Shown here: positions 1-13,149 of the stretch, piece after piece | Numbering within the stretch: position 1 is the stretch's first letter | How the letters are laid out: every line of letters starts with the position of its first letter | Assembly (NCBI GenBank): GCA_964035545.1 | Contig: OZ037768.1 | Span: 20,088,700-20,148,699, forward strand | Reading direction: 5' to 3' | DNA length: 60,000 nt | Source: Bugula neritina | Lineage: Eukaryota; Bryozoa; Gymnolaemata; Cheilostomatida; Bugulidae | The notes under the pieces: model-generated | Database searches by the model: none | Seen by the model: only the letters and a program-made list of their open reading frames with translations | What the model was told of the DNA's origin: nothing | Program-made: the position numbers and the translations under genes

Positions 1-799
1 TTGATGAGTGCCTCTCAATACTGTATGACATTCTTGTGTATAATTTATGTTTATATCTTGGGTTTTGGTGCCTCAGCTAGTAAATCTCCTACTAGAGTTG
101 TGTCTTACTTCATAGCTGTTACTCTGTGTACTCTGTTACTCTGCATAGTCTGTTAAGTTGCGTTTATACCTCTGCTGAAAAAAGTTCCGAGTTTAAGTTA
201 ATAATGCTTGTCCGGGTACCTCTTTATAGTCAAACTGAAAATCATCGAAATCATATTGATACGGAAGCTTGCTTCTAAAAATGAAATCTGACTCGCCTAA
301 TCACTATTTGATGCCCTTTGTAAACATCGTGAATTAGTGAAGTTGACAGCATAAAAGCGATAATTGAGAAGGCTAGGCGATATAATTATTAACATATAAG
401 TATGTCATCTAATCGCCAAAGTAATCAATAAATAACGATATTTACAAGGGGTTATTACTCTTTTTGAGTATTAATCTGAAATCCGCCGATTAAGTTATCG
501 CAGTACAAAAATTTTTACAAGTGGCTTTTACAATGCAATGCAACTCGGAGAAATTTCAACCCGGCCAAATTGAATTTCTGACTCAAAATCGTGAAGGTAT
601 AAAGGCAACTTTACTCCGTGTAGTCTGTTACACTGTGTACTCTGTTACACTGTGTACTCTGTTACACTGTGTACTCTGTTACTATGTGTACTCTGTTACT
701 CTGTTACACTGTGTACTCTGTTACTCTGTGTACTCTTTTACTCTGTGTACTCTGTTACTCTGCGTAGTCTACACTAAAGCAGTAGTCTACACTCTGTAG
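1..799. other. Intronic sequence upstream of the first visible WBP11 exon
   Basis: I see no coding exon here. The stretch is AT-rich and, on the gene order, is probably an intron of WBP11, whose earlier exons lie left of the window. It holds two patches of a CTCTGTTAC-type simple tandem repeat, a short one near 118-155 and a long one near 616-795. The open frame across the second patch is a repeat artefact. Confidence 0.5.
612..797. repeat. Minisatellite running into a 3' splice site
   Basis: Degenerate tandem units of the form ACTCTGTTACACTGTGT (period about 17-18 bp) are repeated roughly ten times with ACTCTGTTACTCTGTGT variants. The array runs on as pyrimidine-rich sequence to the acceptor CTCTGTAG that ends at 799, just before the WBP11 exon. 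Repeat units may therefore supply its polypyrimidine tract. Confidence 0.8.
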
Positions 800-2963
800 G
801 TGTTTGCTGAGCACGGCAACGTAGGAAATGTTCTGAATGACGGAGGGGCTGAAATGCAGACTAGTGCTGTCGATGTAGAAGGTGCTGCCTTACCACCTGC
901 AGGTAAACATTTTCTCTTGTCACAATCTTTCACTTATTAGAAGTTCTACAAAAAATTTGTAATGCTGTTTTTCATCACTTAATTTTTATATTGAGTAGAT
1001 TGGACCACTCCAATTTGTTCATTTTGCTATTGCTATACACTGCATTCCCATACACCGGATGGATGTTCGTGGATTTCTGGTTACAATTTGCATTAACTTA
1101 TGGCTGTCATTTCATTCGATTGAGCAGTTTCCACACATCAAATGAATACTCCCTTTGCATGATGCAAAGTATGAGAATGTAGTACTTAACTGACTTAAAC
1201 TCTATATATGTATAACACCTTTTGTACACTACACACTCAAATGGCATTGATTTACTTTTATCCAATTATATGTAGACAAAGCGTCAGATCTGTTGCATAT
1301 TTTATGTAGAAATAACTCCCGGGATGGTGCAGCCAATCATATATCGAGGTCCCGGCGGGGCTCCAGTTGTTGGTCTGCAGTTAGCACCTGTGGCTATTCG
1401 GCCTCCTGGGCTCCTTCCACCCGGCCCCCCGCCTGGACTGCCTCCAGCTCTCAGGGTTCACAGGCTACCTACTGGTCAGTCTCTACTCATATATTATGTA
1501 ATAGTAGCATGTCAACTCTACATAGTGTCACCTGAGTGGGTGTTTGTGTTCAGACTTGGAAATGATTTACATCACATTATTATTGATATGGCCTTCAAAT
1601 CCCATTACTACCATTCATCGGCCATTAATTTGCTTACATGTAGCTTTTTAGTGTATCCAATTTTGCTTGCACATGGACAACTTTTGGTGTTTTCAATATT
1701 ATTAGTACATCCAATATTACTAGTATATCCAATTATTGTTCAATAAATCACTTAAACATGTTGGCTGAGTTCATTAGCTTATCCAATAGAATTATGCGAG
1801 CAATTATTTCTTGTCTGCAGCATTTTCTACGCTTAATATATTCCGGAAAACCTAAAGCCTACGATGTTTTGTCTGCTTCTCAGTAAATATTTATCGGAGT
1901 CCCCAAATAGCATAGTATATTGTAACAAGCAATACTTGTCTGTTGATAGACTTGCCACCCAGGCTGGTAAGACCACCCATGAACATACCTCCTCCAGGAA
2001 TGCGGCCCGGCATGCAGCAGTCCAACATTCTCTCAGCACCACCCAGTATCATGAAGCCACCCAGCAGTAAACCGTTCAACCAACCACAGCAGGTTTGCTT
2101 ACATTTCAGCTACATTCCATTATTCATAAATCATGTGGACTTGAGTCGGTATTTCTCTTGTGCTCAGAATAACCAATCATGATTAATGGAAAGTCTGTAT
2201 TATCATTTGGTTCTTATAGCATCTGTAATCTTGTAGTCATGAAAGCCATGTGAATGCTTTGCAGTTAATTCCTACTCAATTTATTTATCATTTAATGCCT
2301 AAAGTCACATTTTCATTGTAAATTAGCAGTTTTCTATTTCTATATTTAAAAACGGCTGTTTTATTCGGTTGTTTAGGATTCTCATGCAACTATATCCGCT
2401 AAACCAGTTATAAAGCACCACATCGGGGATGTCACGAGGTTCATGCCAACGTCTCTGAAGATTAAACGAGATGGACAGAAGAAGCCAGTCTCTAAATTAG
2501 GTAAATATGTCTGCTTTGCTTACTCTGTCTCAGAAAGTATGTAGAATACTTCACACATTACCATTTTGTTATTGAAACAGTATAATTGCTTTATATTCAT
2601 ACAAACAGAAGCAGATACCATAGGGATACATATATAAATAAGTACATTGATTAGATATTCTGATTTTGGAGCTCTTATTTCTGTTTGCTTGTATTGATAT
2701 TTGCTGGAAGTCATCAGCTTGTGGTGAATGGTTTTACTGCCTTTAGCCATACTTATGTTACAAGTTATTTGGAAGTTTTTAACGTTAGGAAAGCTGTCAC
2801 ACATATATATTCACTACTACTAATAAATGTTGCCTGGTGTTTTGTAGGTCCCAGTGTACCACTCTCTGCCCCAGTGTCCTCTACTAAGTCTGCTCCAGGC
2901 ACAGGACAGACCAAGGATGACGCATACGACAGTTTCATGAAGGAAATTGAAGGCATCATGTGA
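800..2963 (+). CDS. WBP11: WW domain-binding protein 11 (splicing factor), 3' exons
   Basis: Coding exons read as 800-902, 1310-1474, 1950-2092, 2377-2500 and 2848-2963; all junctions are GT-AG and keep phase. WBP11 (Npw38-binding protein) is a nuclear protein of the activated spliceosome whose proline-rich segments bind WW and PP1-type partners. Exons 2 and 3 encode the proline/glycine-rich part (runs such as PPGPPPGLPP and IPPPGMRPGM). Exon 4 encodes the conserved segment ATISAKPVIKH...VTRFMPTSLKIKR. The last exon ends in TKDDAYDSFMKEIEGIM, which matches the very conserved C-terminus of WBP11. The N-terminal half, with the coiled coil and nuclear signals, lies outside the window. The 800-902 exon is the least certain because it has no domain I recognise, but its phase fits. 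WBP11 converges on FOXJ1, with the stop codons about 470 bp apart. Confidence 0.88.
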
Positions 2964-3070
2964 AAGTAAAGCTTTTGCTTCAAAAGCTCAGTGGTTCCTG
3001 TATATAGTTTGGTGTAGCTATCTTTTTGTGTACATAATTTTCAGCTGTATTGGCTTGGAGAAGACTTCAT

Positions 3071-3076
3071 AATAAA
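3071..3076 (+). terminator. Polyadenylation signal of WBP11
   Basis: AATAAA lies 108 bp after the WBP11 stop codon on the same strand. Confidence 0.7.
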
Positions 3077-3338
3077 ATGTAATTTTAAATTTTCGTTTGT
3101 TTTATGAACATTTACCATGCAGGCATTTTGGTTCACTTGAAACAACATGACATATTTTAGTAGTACAAGATATTCATAGGTAATGTTTATAAACTTCATA
3201 GATTATACTTTGACTCATGTCATTTATTGTTTGCCGTGTTATTTTCAACGTAAACGCTAGCTCTTAGCCATTGGAGCTCCGCTATTGAATTTTATGTGTA
3301 CTAAATTATCAAACATCAAATATTTCCACAATAGTATA

Positions 3339-3344
3339 TTTATT
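3339..3344 (-). terminator. Polyadenylation signal of FOXJ1
   Basis: The plus strand reads TTTATT, so the minus strand has AATAAA about 92 bp downstream of the FOXJ1 stop codon. Confidence 0.6.
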
Positions 3345-3435
3345 TAGTATAAAAATTATAGTTTAATTAAAATATATATAGTGTTAGATCATCATATATT
3401 CATTATGTACATAAAGTTACAGGATTCGTATTGAT

Positions 3436-5355
<1,920 letters not shown>

Positions 5356-5373
5356 ATGCTTGCTTCTGAGACC

Positions 5374-5379
5374 TTTATA
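5374..5379 (-). promoter_or_regulatory. TATA-like box of FOXJ1
   Basis: The minus strand reads CCTTATAAAGG here, about 20 bp upstream of the ATG at 5355. If used, initiation about 30 bp downstream would fall on or after that ATG and would favour the start at 4842. Evidence is the motif only. Confidence 0.35.
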
Positions 5380-5544
5380 AGGCTTAGTTTAGCAACACGT
5401 AAATATTTTTCTGCTTGTTGCTATGGGGGAAAACCTTAACTGTATTAGCTTAATGCATATTTATATGCATATTTGCAGTCGTTAATATTTTGCAAGTTAT
5501 CGGGTGGCTGTTGGCTTCACCCCGCCTTTGTTAGATTAGTCGCA

Positions 5545-5557
5545 GTTGCTAAGCAAC
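5545..5557. promoter_or_regulatory. RFX X-box between FOXJ1 and IFT25
   Basis: GTTGCTAAGCAAC is a perfect inverted repeat (GTTGCT / AGCAAC with one spacer base) and fits the RFX X-box consensus RYYNYY-N(1-3)-RRNRAC. It lies 190 bp upstream of the FOXJ1 start at 5355 and about 735 bp upstream of the IFT25 start codon, closer to that gene's likely 5' non-coding exon. RFX factors bind X-boxes of ciliary genes, and FoxJ1 and RFX are known to cooperate. Use by both genes is inferred. Confidence 0.7.
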
Positions 5558-6291
5558 TAGCAGCCAAATACTTTATGATATGATAACGCCTTCAGCATTC
5601 CTTATCGCCGATGGATTATAATTTGTAGTAGTTGTAGTAGGATTGCTAGTAGAGCACTATTATTTCCATTGTATGCTGGTACAATTGTGAATACAATTGC
5701 AGAGTCAAGTAAGTCTATAACATACTACTTTGAAATGCAATTTTGTTAAAATTAATTTTACAGTTTTAAACTGCAAGGTTACTTCCATGTGCTGAACGAC
5801 TGATGGTCCGACAGTATAATTGATTGTGCCGGTAGTCCCTATACTCGGCTGGTTGCTGATTTGGATGTTTAGATCAGTCTTTTATTTTATTGTTTCGAAT
5901 CCATATGCACAATCTGTCTGTTTAGATTTTGCTTTAGTATCTTAAAGGAGGGGGTGCAGGGATGGAGAAAGTGAGAAATTCTTTGTTTTCAAACATAAAA
6001 CTAGCAAAAGACGGTATATTTTCAATCTGAGCCTCAAACCAAAATTTATAAAAATAATTAAAGAATTTTAAGCAATTAAGTTTTTTATTTCTGCACCCAA
6101 ATCTTAAAGATATGAATAAGGACGCAAGTCCAATTAATATTCACAGACTCAAATTATGCAAAAAAAGGAAAAAAATGCACATGGCCAGTCTCATCAAGTT
6201 AGTTATTAGTATGTGAAATTTTATTATATAAAACTCTCAGTGTTGATTTATGCGAATTTTTATGCAGACACATAAAGCCATCGGCAGAAAG

Positions 6292-7406
6292 ATGTTTAAT
6301 ATTGGTCTCGGGTCTGCCGGTACCACAGTAAGTTTGGCCTCTTCATCCGACAGCAACTTCCCTCCTGAAAATATTATAGATGGAAAACTTGATACCTTCT
6401 GGCTGACAACAGGGATGTTCCCCCAAGAGTTTGTCCTCTCCTTCACCTCAACTATGGCTGTAAACAATGTCAAGTTGAACTGCCACAACGTAAGGAAACT
6501 TTCTCTGGAGAAGAGCGTTGAGGTGAGTGAAGTTTTATGTTGTCTGTTTACGGGCAGCTTCAGAGGCTTTTTTCAGAGGTTTGTTGGCAAATAACTTGGT
6601 CTTTTATACACAAATACCATCCAGTGGCCTAGTGGTTAGAACACAGGTACAGTGAGATGCAGGTCATGGATTGAGTCCCGTTCGTTGGTAATATCAGGGT
6701 AGCATCCAATCATAACTGCTCCTGTGCCACAGAAAAAGCCTTCAAACCATGTTGTCAGCATGGTAGGAAACACAGTTATTAGCATGCTGAAAAATCTTTA
6801 TGGTCAAGTGTTTTAGCAGGGATGAAAATTTTTAACAAATATGTTGCTTTTGTTTGTTTTCCTAGAACTTTACAGTGCATCAGCTTCTTTTAAATATTTG
6901 GATGTTTTCTGCACCTTTGCCACAGTTAGAGTTTCTTTATAGTGTCTAAAAATCCAATAGGCAAAAGTAAAAGCTTTCAGATAAATTTTTGAAAAAGATC
7001 AAAATAGTTAAACTTTTCCTTGTGTCTTATATTTTGTTAAATTTGTGATACGAATGTCATGAATATAATTTGTCATGTTTTAATTTACATGTTTTCACTG
7101 TATGCAGATGTAGCCAAGTATATATAACTATAGCTGTAGAAATGTGTATACAGGTTTGTAGATTATGCTTATGGGTACTTATATTTCACTTTGTTATATA
7201 CTAGTCTTCTATTTTAGACTTCTCCCGTTTCCTTTGAAGTCGTGAGAGAAGCGAGTCTAGAAGGTTCTGACGGAGAGCTTCAGATACACGAGTTTAATCT
7301 TAGTGACGTCAAAGCTAGTCACTTGAAGTTCAAAATTGAGTCTGGATATAATCACTTTGTCTCAATTCACGAACTGAATATAGAGGGAAGTGCTAGTCGC
7401 ATGTGA
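6292..7406 (+). CDS. IFT25: Intraflagellar transport protein 25 (HSPB11)
   Basis: IFT25 is a small jelly-roll subunit of the IFT-B complex that binds IFT27 and, in vertebrates, is needed to export Hedgehog components from cilia. Coding exons are 6292-6522 and 7218-7406 (139 aa; human 144). Exon 1 has the family signature SSDSNFPPENIIDGKLDTFW followed by TTGMFPQEFVLSF. Exon 2 has the closing strands FKIESGYNHFVSIHELNIEG. The start is the first ATG that precedes the MFNIGLGS strand. An acceptor (TATGCAG, ending 6267) just upstream, and a donor at 5709, suggest a non-coding first exon ending at 5708, which would place the promoter beside the FOXJ1 promoter. The intron carries a SINE. The gene is absent from flies and nematodes, which helps place the organism. 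Confidence 0.93.
6621..6835 (+). mobile_element. Diverged tRNA-derived SINE in the IFT25 intron
   Basis: The segment starts with a tRNA A-box-like GTGGCCTAGTGGTTAGAAC. It continues with a decayed B box and the core shared by the other copies (CATCCAATCATAACTGCTCCTGTGCC). It is the same family as the elements near 8231, 37743, 38418 and 43181 but more diverged and with a different tail. Confidence 0.65.
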
Positions 7407-7695
7407 GGCGTGCTTTGCCAGACATTTCGCAGTTTGTTGCATATAATATAACTTCACGCCCTTAGATGAAAACTCGCCTGCATAGATACTTATGTTTCAG
7501 TCAAGAAAGTCATTTTTTAATATTTTGATAATTTAATTATTTCGCAATTAATTATTGAAGTTTTTACTTACTTATCGTTTTATTATTCAGGCCATGACTT
7601 AAGTTGCACAAGAAGGTGTTTTAGACAATTGTACAATTTGTACAGTAAATTATTAAAATTTATTCACACCAAGATCAGCATAATTTCTTACATTT

Positions 7696-7701
7696 AATAA
7701 A
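7696..7701 (+). terminator. Candidate polyadenylation signal of IFT25
   Basis: AATAAA lies 290 bp after the stop codon. A second AATAAA at 7986-7991 is an alternative. Confidence 0.5.
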
Positions 7702-7991
7702 AAATTTGCTTCTATTTTAATATTTTTAAATAGCTAGGTCAATTTTCTTTTAAATTTGGTCTTTGTTGTAAAAAGTTGTTTATAATACAATTATTTTGTT
7801 ACTATGATTACTAATTTTCTGTATTTCACATAAATGGATGTAAACTACAATTAAGATATATTTACATAAAAGCTGTTGTACTTTCCCTGATGTAAATATT
7901 TAGTTGCTGTAAAACCGTCTCCTAGTGTTTTTCTGCATCTATTGATTATTTTATTATACCTGTTATTGGTCTCCAGCCAAGTGTAAATAAA

Positions 7992-9076
7992 GTATATTGT
8001 AAAGCTTTGCACACGCATACAAAGTACAATTACTTATAACGTAACATATACAAATGTAAGATGTGAATACAGGATATATAGCATAAACCATTTTGTATTA
8101 TGTGTATATGAAAGTTTTGTTAGACGATTTAGATATATATGATATAGGATATTTAAACATTTTATAAGATGTAAGCAACATGTAATTCAAAATTCATAAA
8201 GTACTATAAGGTTAATATAACATGATATATATAAAAAAAGCTCAAGGCACAGGAGCAATTATGACTGCATGCTCTTCCCAACATCACCAATAGCCGTTTT
8301 CAGGGCTCGAACCCATGACCTCGTGTTTACTAGGCAAACGCTCTAACCCCTAGACCACGGCTGCTCCTAATAATATATCAAAGTAGCGTTATAGAAATTA
8401 TTATTCCTGCTTTGTTATAATCTGTGTATATTCTCAAAAAAGTGTGGGACATCTCAAGCCATGGAAATCAACCAAATATTAATATTTCACAGTATTTCTC
8501 GATAATATTTGTATGGCTCATGTTTTGAGTGAGGAATTGTCTACTCAAGGCAGACCTAGTGGCAAGAGTTTTGCACCAAACTAATTTGGAGTTATGATCT
8601 TTTGATAGGCTGTTTTTAATAGGTCTTCATATTATTTTGACAACTTATTTTTGTTAACTTTTATTCTTAGACTCGAAAATATATTATTTTGCAAATTAGT
8701 CGTCTATAATAAATGAAAGGTGTATGAAGAACATGCTAGCTATTACCAGAATAAAAACAATTCACACTGTTTAGAGTTGATACTAAAGTAATACATGCAG
8801 GACATCAATTGCCCTTCTGATATCTTTGGTGAGATAAGATTACAAGTTCAGCACTGATTTCATCATATTGTGCTATTATAGTGTCTTATCACAACACTGT
8901 ATATTTGAGTGGTATTTTATATACTCTGGCCAAAGTACACATACATGATATAATCTTTATCTACTTACAGTCAACTGCTATTACTTTAACCTAGTGTCAT
9001 ACCATCAACACTGAAAGTATTTTTTGTGATACTTACGTTTATTTAGCTGACAACTGGAATATCTTACTGAACTGAC
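7992..9076. other. Intergenic sequence between IFT25 and the M6PR-like gene
   Basis: AT-rich and without coding signals that I can support. It contains the SINE at 8231-8367. The right end should contain the promoter of the M6PR-like gene, but I see no convincing TATA or initiator. Confidence 0.5.
8231..8367 (-). mobile_element. tRNA-derived SINE
   Basis: On the minus strand it reads GGAGCAGCCGTGGTCTAGG, then GGTTAGAGCG (A box) and GGGTTCGAGCC (B box). The core follows (ATTGGTGATGTTGGGAAGAG), then AATTGCTCCTGTGCC and a run of T/A. The tRNA-like part can pair GTTTGCCTAG with TAAAC as an anticodon-like arm. It lacks the hairpin tail seen in the copies at 38418 and 43181. Confidence 0.85.
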
Positions 9077-12000
9077 ATGAGCTTTAAGGCTCCTTCCGTA
9101 GTAATGAAGTTGTACACTTTTCTACTCTTAGTATTGACACTGAATCAAGTAACTGCAGGTGTTAACATCACACATGTTAGTTTTGACAACAATGGCTGCC
9201 AGGCAGATGTAGATACTGAAACTGGGGGAAAGTATCACATCAATTTGAACAACTTAAAACAGAAAAGGTAAGCCATTTAGTGTCAATTTAAAATGTGTTA
9301 TCAATAAATTGTGCATTCTGACTATAAACAATATTATCAAGTATCTGGAGACATGGAAATGGTCTGCAAGTACAATAGTTAGTAATAAAGAATTGGTCTC
9401 CTGATTATTCAAGAGATATTATTGCTTCACCAATGCAAGTGGGTTAAAGGGTACATACAGTACTCTGCACTAACGATTTTCTTTCACCAGTGTAACATTG
9501 TCTAGTCAACAAAGAATCATCACTGAATGCTGCCTGTTGAAAACTGCTAAAATAAACTGGCCTTCCACTTCTCTATAGTTCTAAAATTGCTAACTATATA
9601 CTTATATAGTATTTGATGGGTTGCTGACCATGCTATACTTGATTTTAGCAATCCGCAGTTTTATCAAATTTTTATTTTGTAATTTATGTAAATTCAGCTT
9701 ACTTTGCTGAAATTTAACCCATTTGCTAACTACCTTTTCATACTGTATTTTTGAGTTTGTGAACTTATGCAATTTAAAATGTCAACTTGAAAATAATATA
9801 TATCCAATTATGTACCAGGGTATATAGTTTTTACAGCTATAAATTGTCATAGCCAGAGAATAACAGCATTTCATTAGTTTTAGATGGTTTCGTAATCTTT
9901 ACAACAACTTTGTGTTTTATACCAAATGTAAGCACAAGCTGTTCTAAGTTATATGACCTGTGAATTAGTTAATATTTTTATCATTGGGGAGCAGTAATGT
10001 GAAAAATTGAAATAGCCTAAGTTCTTTAATTTTATTAATTAATTTTGGTTTGGGGCAAGGGTTGAAATCCTCACTAGAACATAACTTCTTATGCTACATT
10101 TCTATTTTAGAACACAGGCTTTTCTTAGTTTCTCCATCATTGCACCTACCTCTTGATCTGTGACATCACAGTTTTATCATCATGCTGTATATTTAGGTAC
10201 ATCTTTAAATCATTTAATCGAATGGAAAATGCTCAGGAAATTTACCATCTAAGTGTTTGTGGTCATCACATGAACATTACTAACGTTACTGAAAGCCAAG
10301 ACTCCTGCCTCGATCAAATGGTAATAAAATTGAACTCAGTCTATATATGCATATTAGTAGTTTTATCTGAGTTGATAGGCTCACTTAATCATGTATCCAC
10401 TCACACTTTTGGTAAACTGTACTTTGCAACCATACTTCATTTTTTTAGCAAACTATTTTACGGCTAGTAAATTCATTTTCAACTTTTGAATACACAATTA
10501 ACTTTTAGAAATTAAATAATTTTCTGTCAAATATGATATCGGAAACTTTATTGTATAACATGTTATAGTTGTGTAAAGCTTGTTTAAGCATTATGAATCA
10601 AAGTAGACATTAGTTTATGCCTATTTGTACAAAAAATAGAAAGATTTAAAAATTTAAAACCAATAACCTAGTATATAATCACTACCATCTATGTCCTTAG
10701 ACTATCTATAGCTCTAGAGTCTAGATGGAGATATAAATCCCGGTCAGCCAATATGGTCTCTACTTTATAGATATGTTAGGGGAAGACAAATCTAGCAAAT
10801 ATTTGTCATTACAACATGCAGTTTTGAACTTACTTTAGTCTTTTGCAGTTTATATATGAGAGACAAGAGCCTGACTTTATTAAATGCAGTGGTAGCGGCA
10901 ATCATTCAAAGTTGATACTCCACAAAAATGGCATAGCTCTGAAAGTATTTTCCTCTGCAGGGTGAATATTATACTTTAACATGATTTTATATATTACTAT
11001 AACACAATAAAGTATATATTATACTGTAATGTAATACAATGCAAATACATATAGGATGTATAGCATTACAATATTCTATAGTATAATACATTATACTATA
11101 ATCCAGAATAAGCAGTATGATGATACATACTGCAGCATAATATAGTGCGTATATTACTATTACACAATAAAGTATATTACAATATATAATTTAATATACT
11201 ACATACTAAAGTATATATAATAGTACATTATTCTTTAATATGTTATATACTATAACATAATATATAAGGTAGTATAATGATGCATGCTGCAGCGTATTAT
11301 ATAACATACTATAACATTGCACTATGGGATGACACGACAGGTTCTTGTGAAGTGTTACTGCATTACCCAAAATGCATCAGTATGTTATGATGAAATAGCC
11401 TCAATCTATTACCCTGTAGAAGTGATGAAAAACAAACTGACCACAAGGAGCAGGTGATACAACTGGTATGTTCACCTGGAGGAGAAGATGAGTTGGAGTG
11501 TGCCTCAGAATTCTGCACCTTACCTGCAGTAAGTCTGATCCTGTGGCCGAGTGTTGAATACGATAGCTAATGTTGGATATGTTAATGTTGTTGATATTAT
11601 TATATGACATTGCCTCACTGTCACCATGTTCCCATACTTCAAATGAATAATTCATACAGGAAGCTCATGTGGATAGATTTGTTGGTGATAGTTTCACTTG
11701 ATTGACGCTGTTACCATGCATCAAATGAAAAATCCACTTGCATAATTTGAAGTGTGGAAACGTAGTACGAATTTGTATTGCCATAGGTATAGCACTTTTT
11801 TGTTAAATAAATTTAATCAGTATAAAAGAGCATTTACATCTTTTTTAAAAAGTATACAATACGATTTAGACTTTGAAGATTTTGAACTTGTACTGTTTAT
11901 TTGAACTAATTCTTATGTTACAGGCAAATAGTTTCAATTTGAAATCAAAAATTTTCTGTTTGGAAAATATGCCAACAATAGAGCCAGTATCACCAGGCAT

Positions 12001-12175
12001 GCATTATAACCACACGGACTCTGCAGTTTTCCATGCAGCAGAAAATCCAGACAAAAAGAGAGATTGGTTAAAGTTGAGCCCCGGTTCAATAATATTATTG
12101 GTGTAAGTTTATTATACGTAATTTACATTACCCTCAGTTATGGACAGCAGTATGATAGATGTAGTTTTAGACAGC

Positions 12176-12269
<94 letters not shown>

Positions 12270-12990
12270 TCTATTTAGAATATATATTCTATATATTCTA
12301 TACATGTTATATTGTCATATTGCATGCAATATGTAATTTTAGATCTGGATGCGCGTTTGTCAGCTATTTAATGCTAGGATTGGTCTACGGTGCTGGCAAG
12401 GGGGAGAAGGGGTTGAATCGGTTACCCAACTCCGACTTCTGGCTGGAACTTCCTCTTCTAGTGAAGGTTAGCACAGTTTGCCCAATAGTTTCTATACACA
12501 CTAAAGTACAAGTCTTCCCACTAACTCATAGTAAACAGACATCAAAAAGCATCTATACTATAATACTAGCTATATAAGTAGACAATGTTGATTATTTTAT
12601 CTACTGTCAAATTTGTGGCAATGCACTTTGCAGTAACATAATTTTAAAAGCAATATAATAAGTACCTATGCGTTTGCAATTCTTAAAAAATATTGTATAA
12701 ACTATTATATTACTATAATAATGTTTTTTCAATTATTATGATAATATTATTTTAATTGCAATGTCATACAAAGCACCTTGAATCTTTCATTAGAAACTGT
12801 AATTTGATATTAATTATTGTGTGCCCTACAAACGTTTGTGCCGCAAGTATTAGTGTGCATAGTCCTATTGCTTATTATGAATTTTATAACGCAGGATGGA
12901 GTAAAATTCACATTCAGTCCTTGCACAAGACCAGGTGGAGGATACATGCAGATCATTGAAGAGAAAGGCTCTCCTATTGCAGACGTATGA
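9077..12990 (+). CDS. Cation-dependent mannose-6-phosphate receptor-like protein
   Basis: Exons are 9077-9267, 10197-10320, 10849-10961, 11420-11528, 11924-12102, 12343-12466 and 12895-12990; all phases match, giving 311 aa (human M6PR 277). An N-terminal signal peptide ([17 protein letters not shown]) is followed by an MRH-type lumenal domain with YHINLNNL, a YHLSVCG strand and several N-glycosylation sequons. Near residues 234-255 is the membrane segment ([20 protein letters not shown]), then the cytosolic tail with [19 protein letters not shown]. This region aligns well with M6PR (GSILLV...GAKGMEQFPHLAFW), including the FW pair used for sorting. Odd points: the tail ends [10 protein letters not shown] without the acidic dileucine signal of vertebrate M6PR, and the last MRH strands are poorly conserved, so binding of mannose-6-phosphate is not assured. 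Family members carry lysosomal enzymes from the Golgi to endosomes. Confidence 0.8.
12174..12268. repeat. (TG)n(TA)n microsatellite
   Basis: About eight TG units run into roughly forty TA units inside intron 5 of the M6PR-like gene. Open frames of alternating Tyr and Ile across it are artefacts. Confidence 0.95.
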
Positions 12991-13149
12991 ATGTGAAGAA
13001 CATATTCTAGTCTCCAACTTTCAACCATTCCAATTAAATGTTTTTATTGTAAATATAAATATGTATCTTAATATATTTTAACATAAAAGATAACGTGTAA
13101 CATTTGTGAATTTTAAATTTCAAAGGTTCAAATATGCTCATTCTTATTA

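Noticed and set aside
521-799. Open frame of 92 codons
   Set aside because: It translates the CTCTGTTAC minisatellite; repetitive Leu/Cys/Tyr composition and no homology.
5424-5441. Second X-box (GTTGCTATGGGGGAAAAC)
   Set aside because: Only the left half-site fits; the right half does not match RRNRAC.
12064-12577. Open frames of 90 and 145 codons with long Tyr-Ile runs
   Set aside because: They cross the (TA)n microsatellite; only the part at 12343-12466 is coding, as an exon of the M6PR-like gene.
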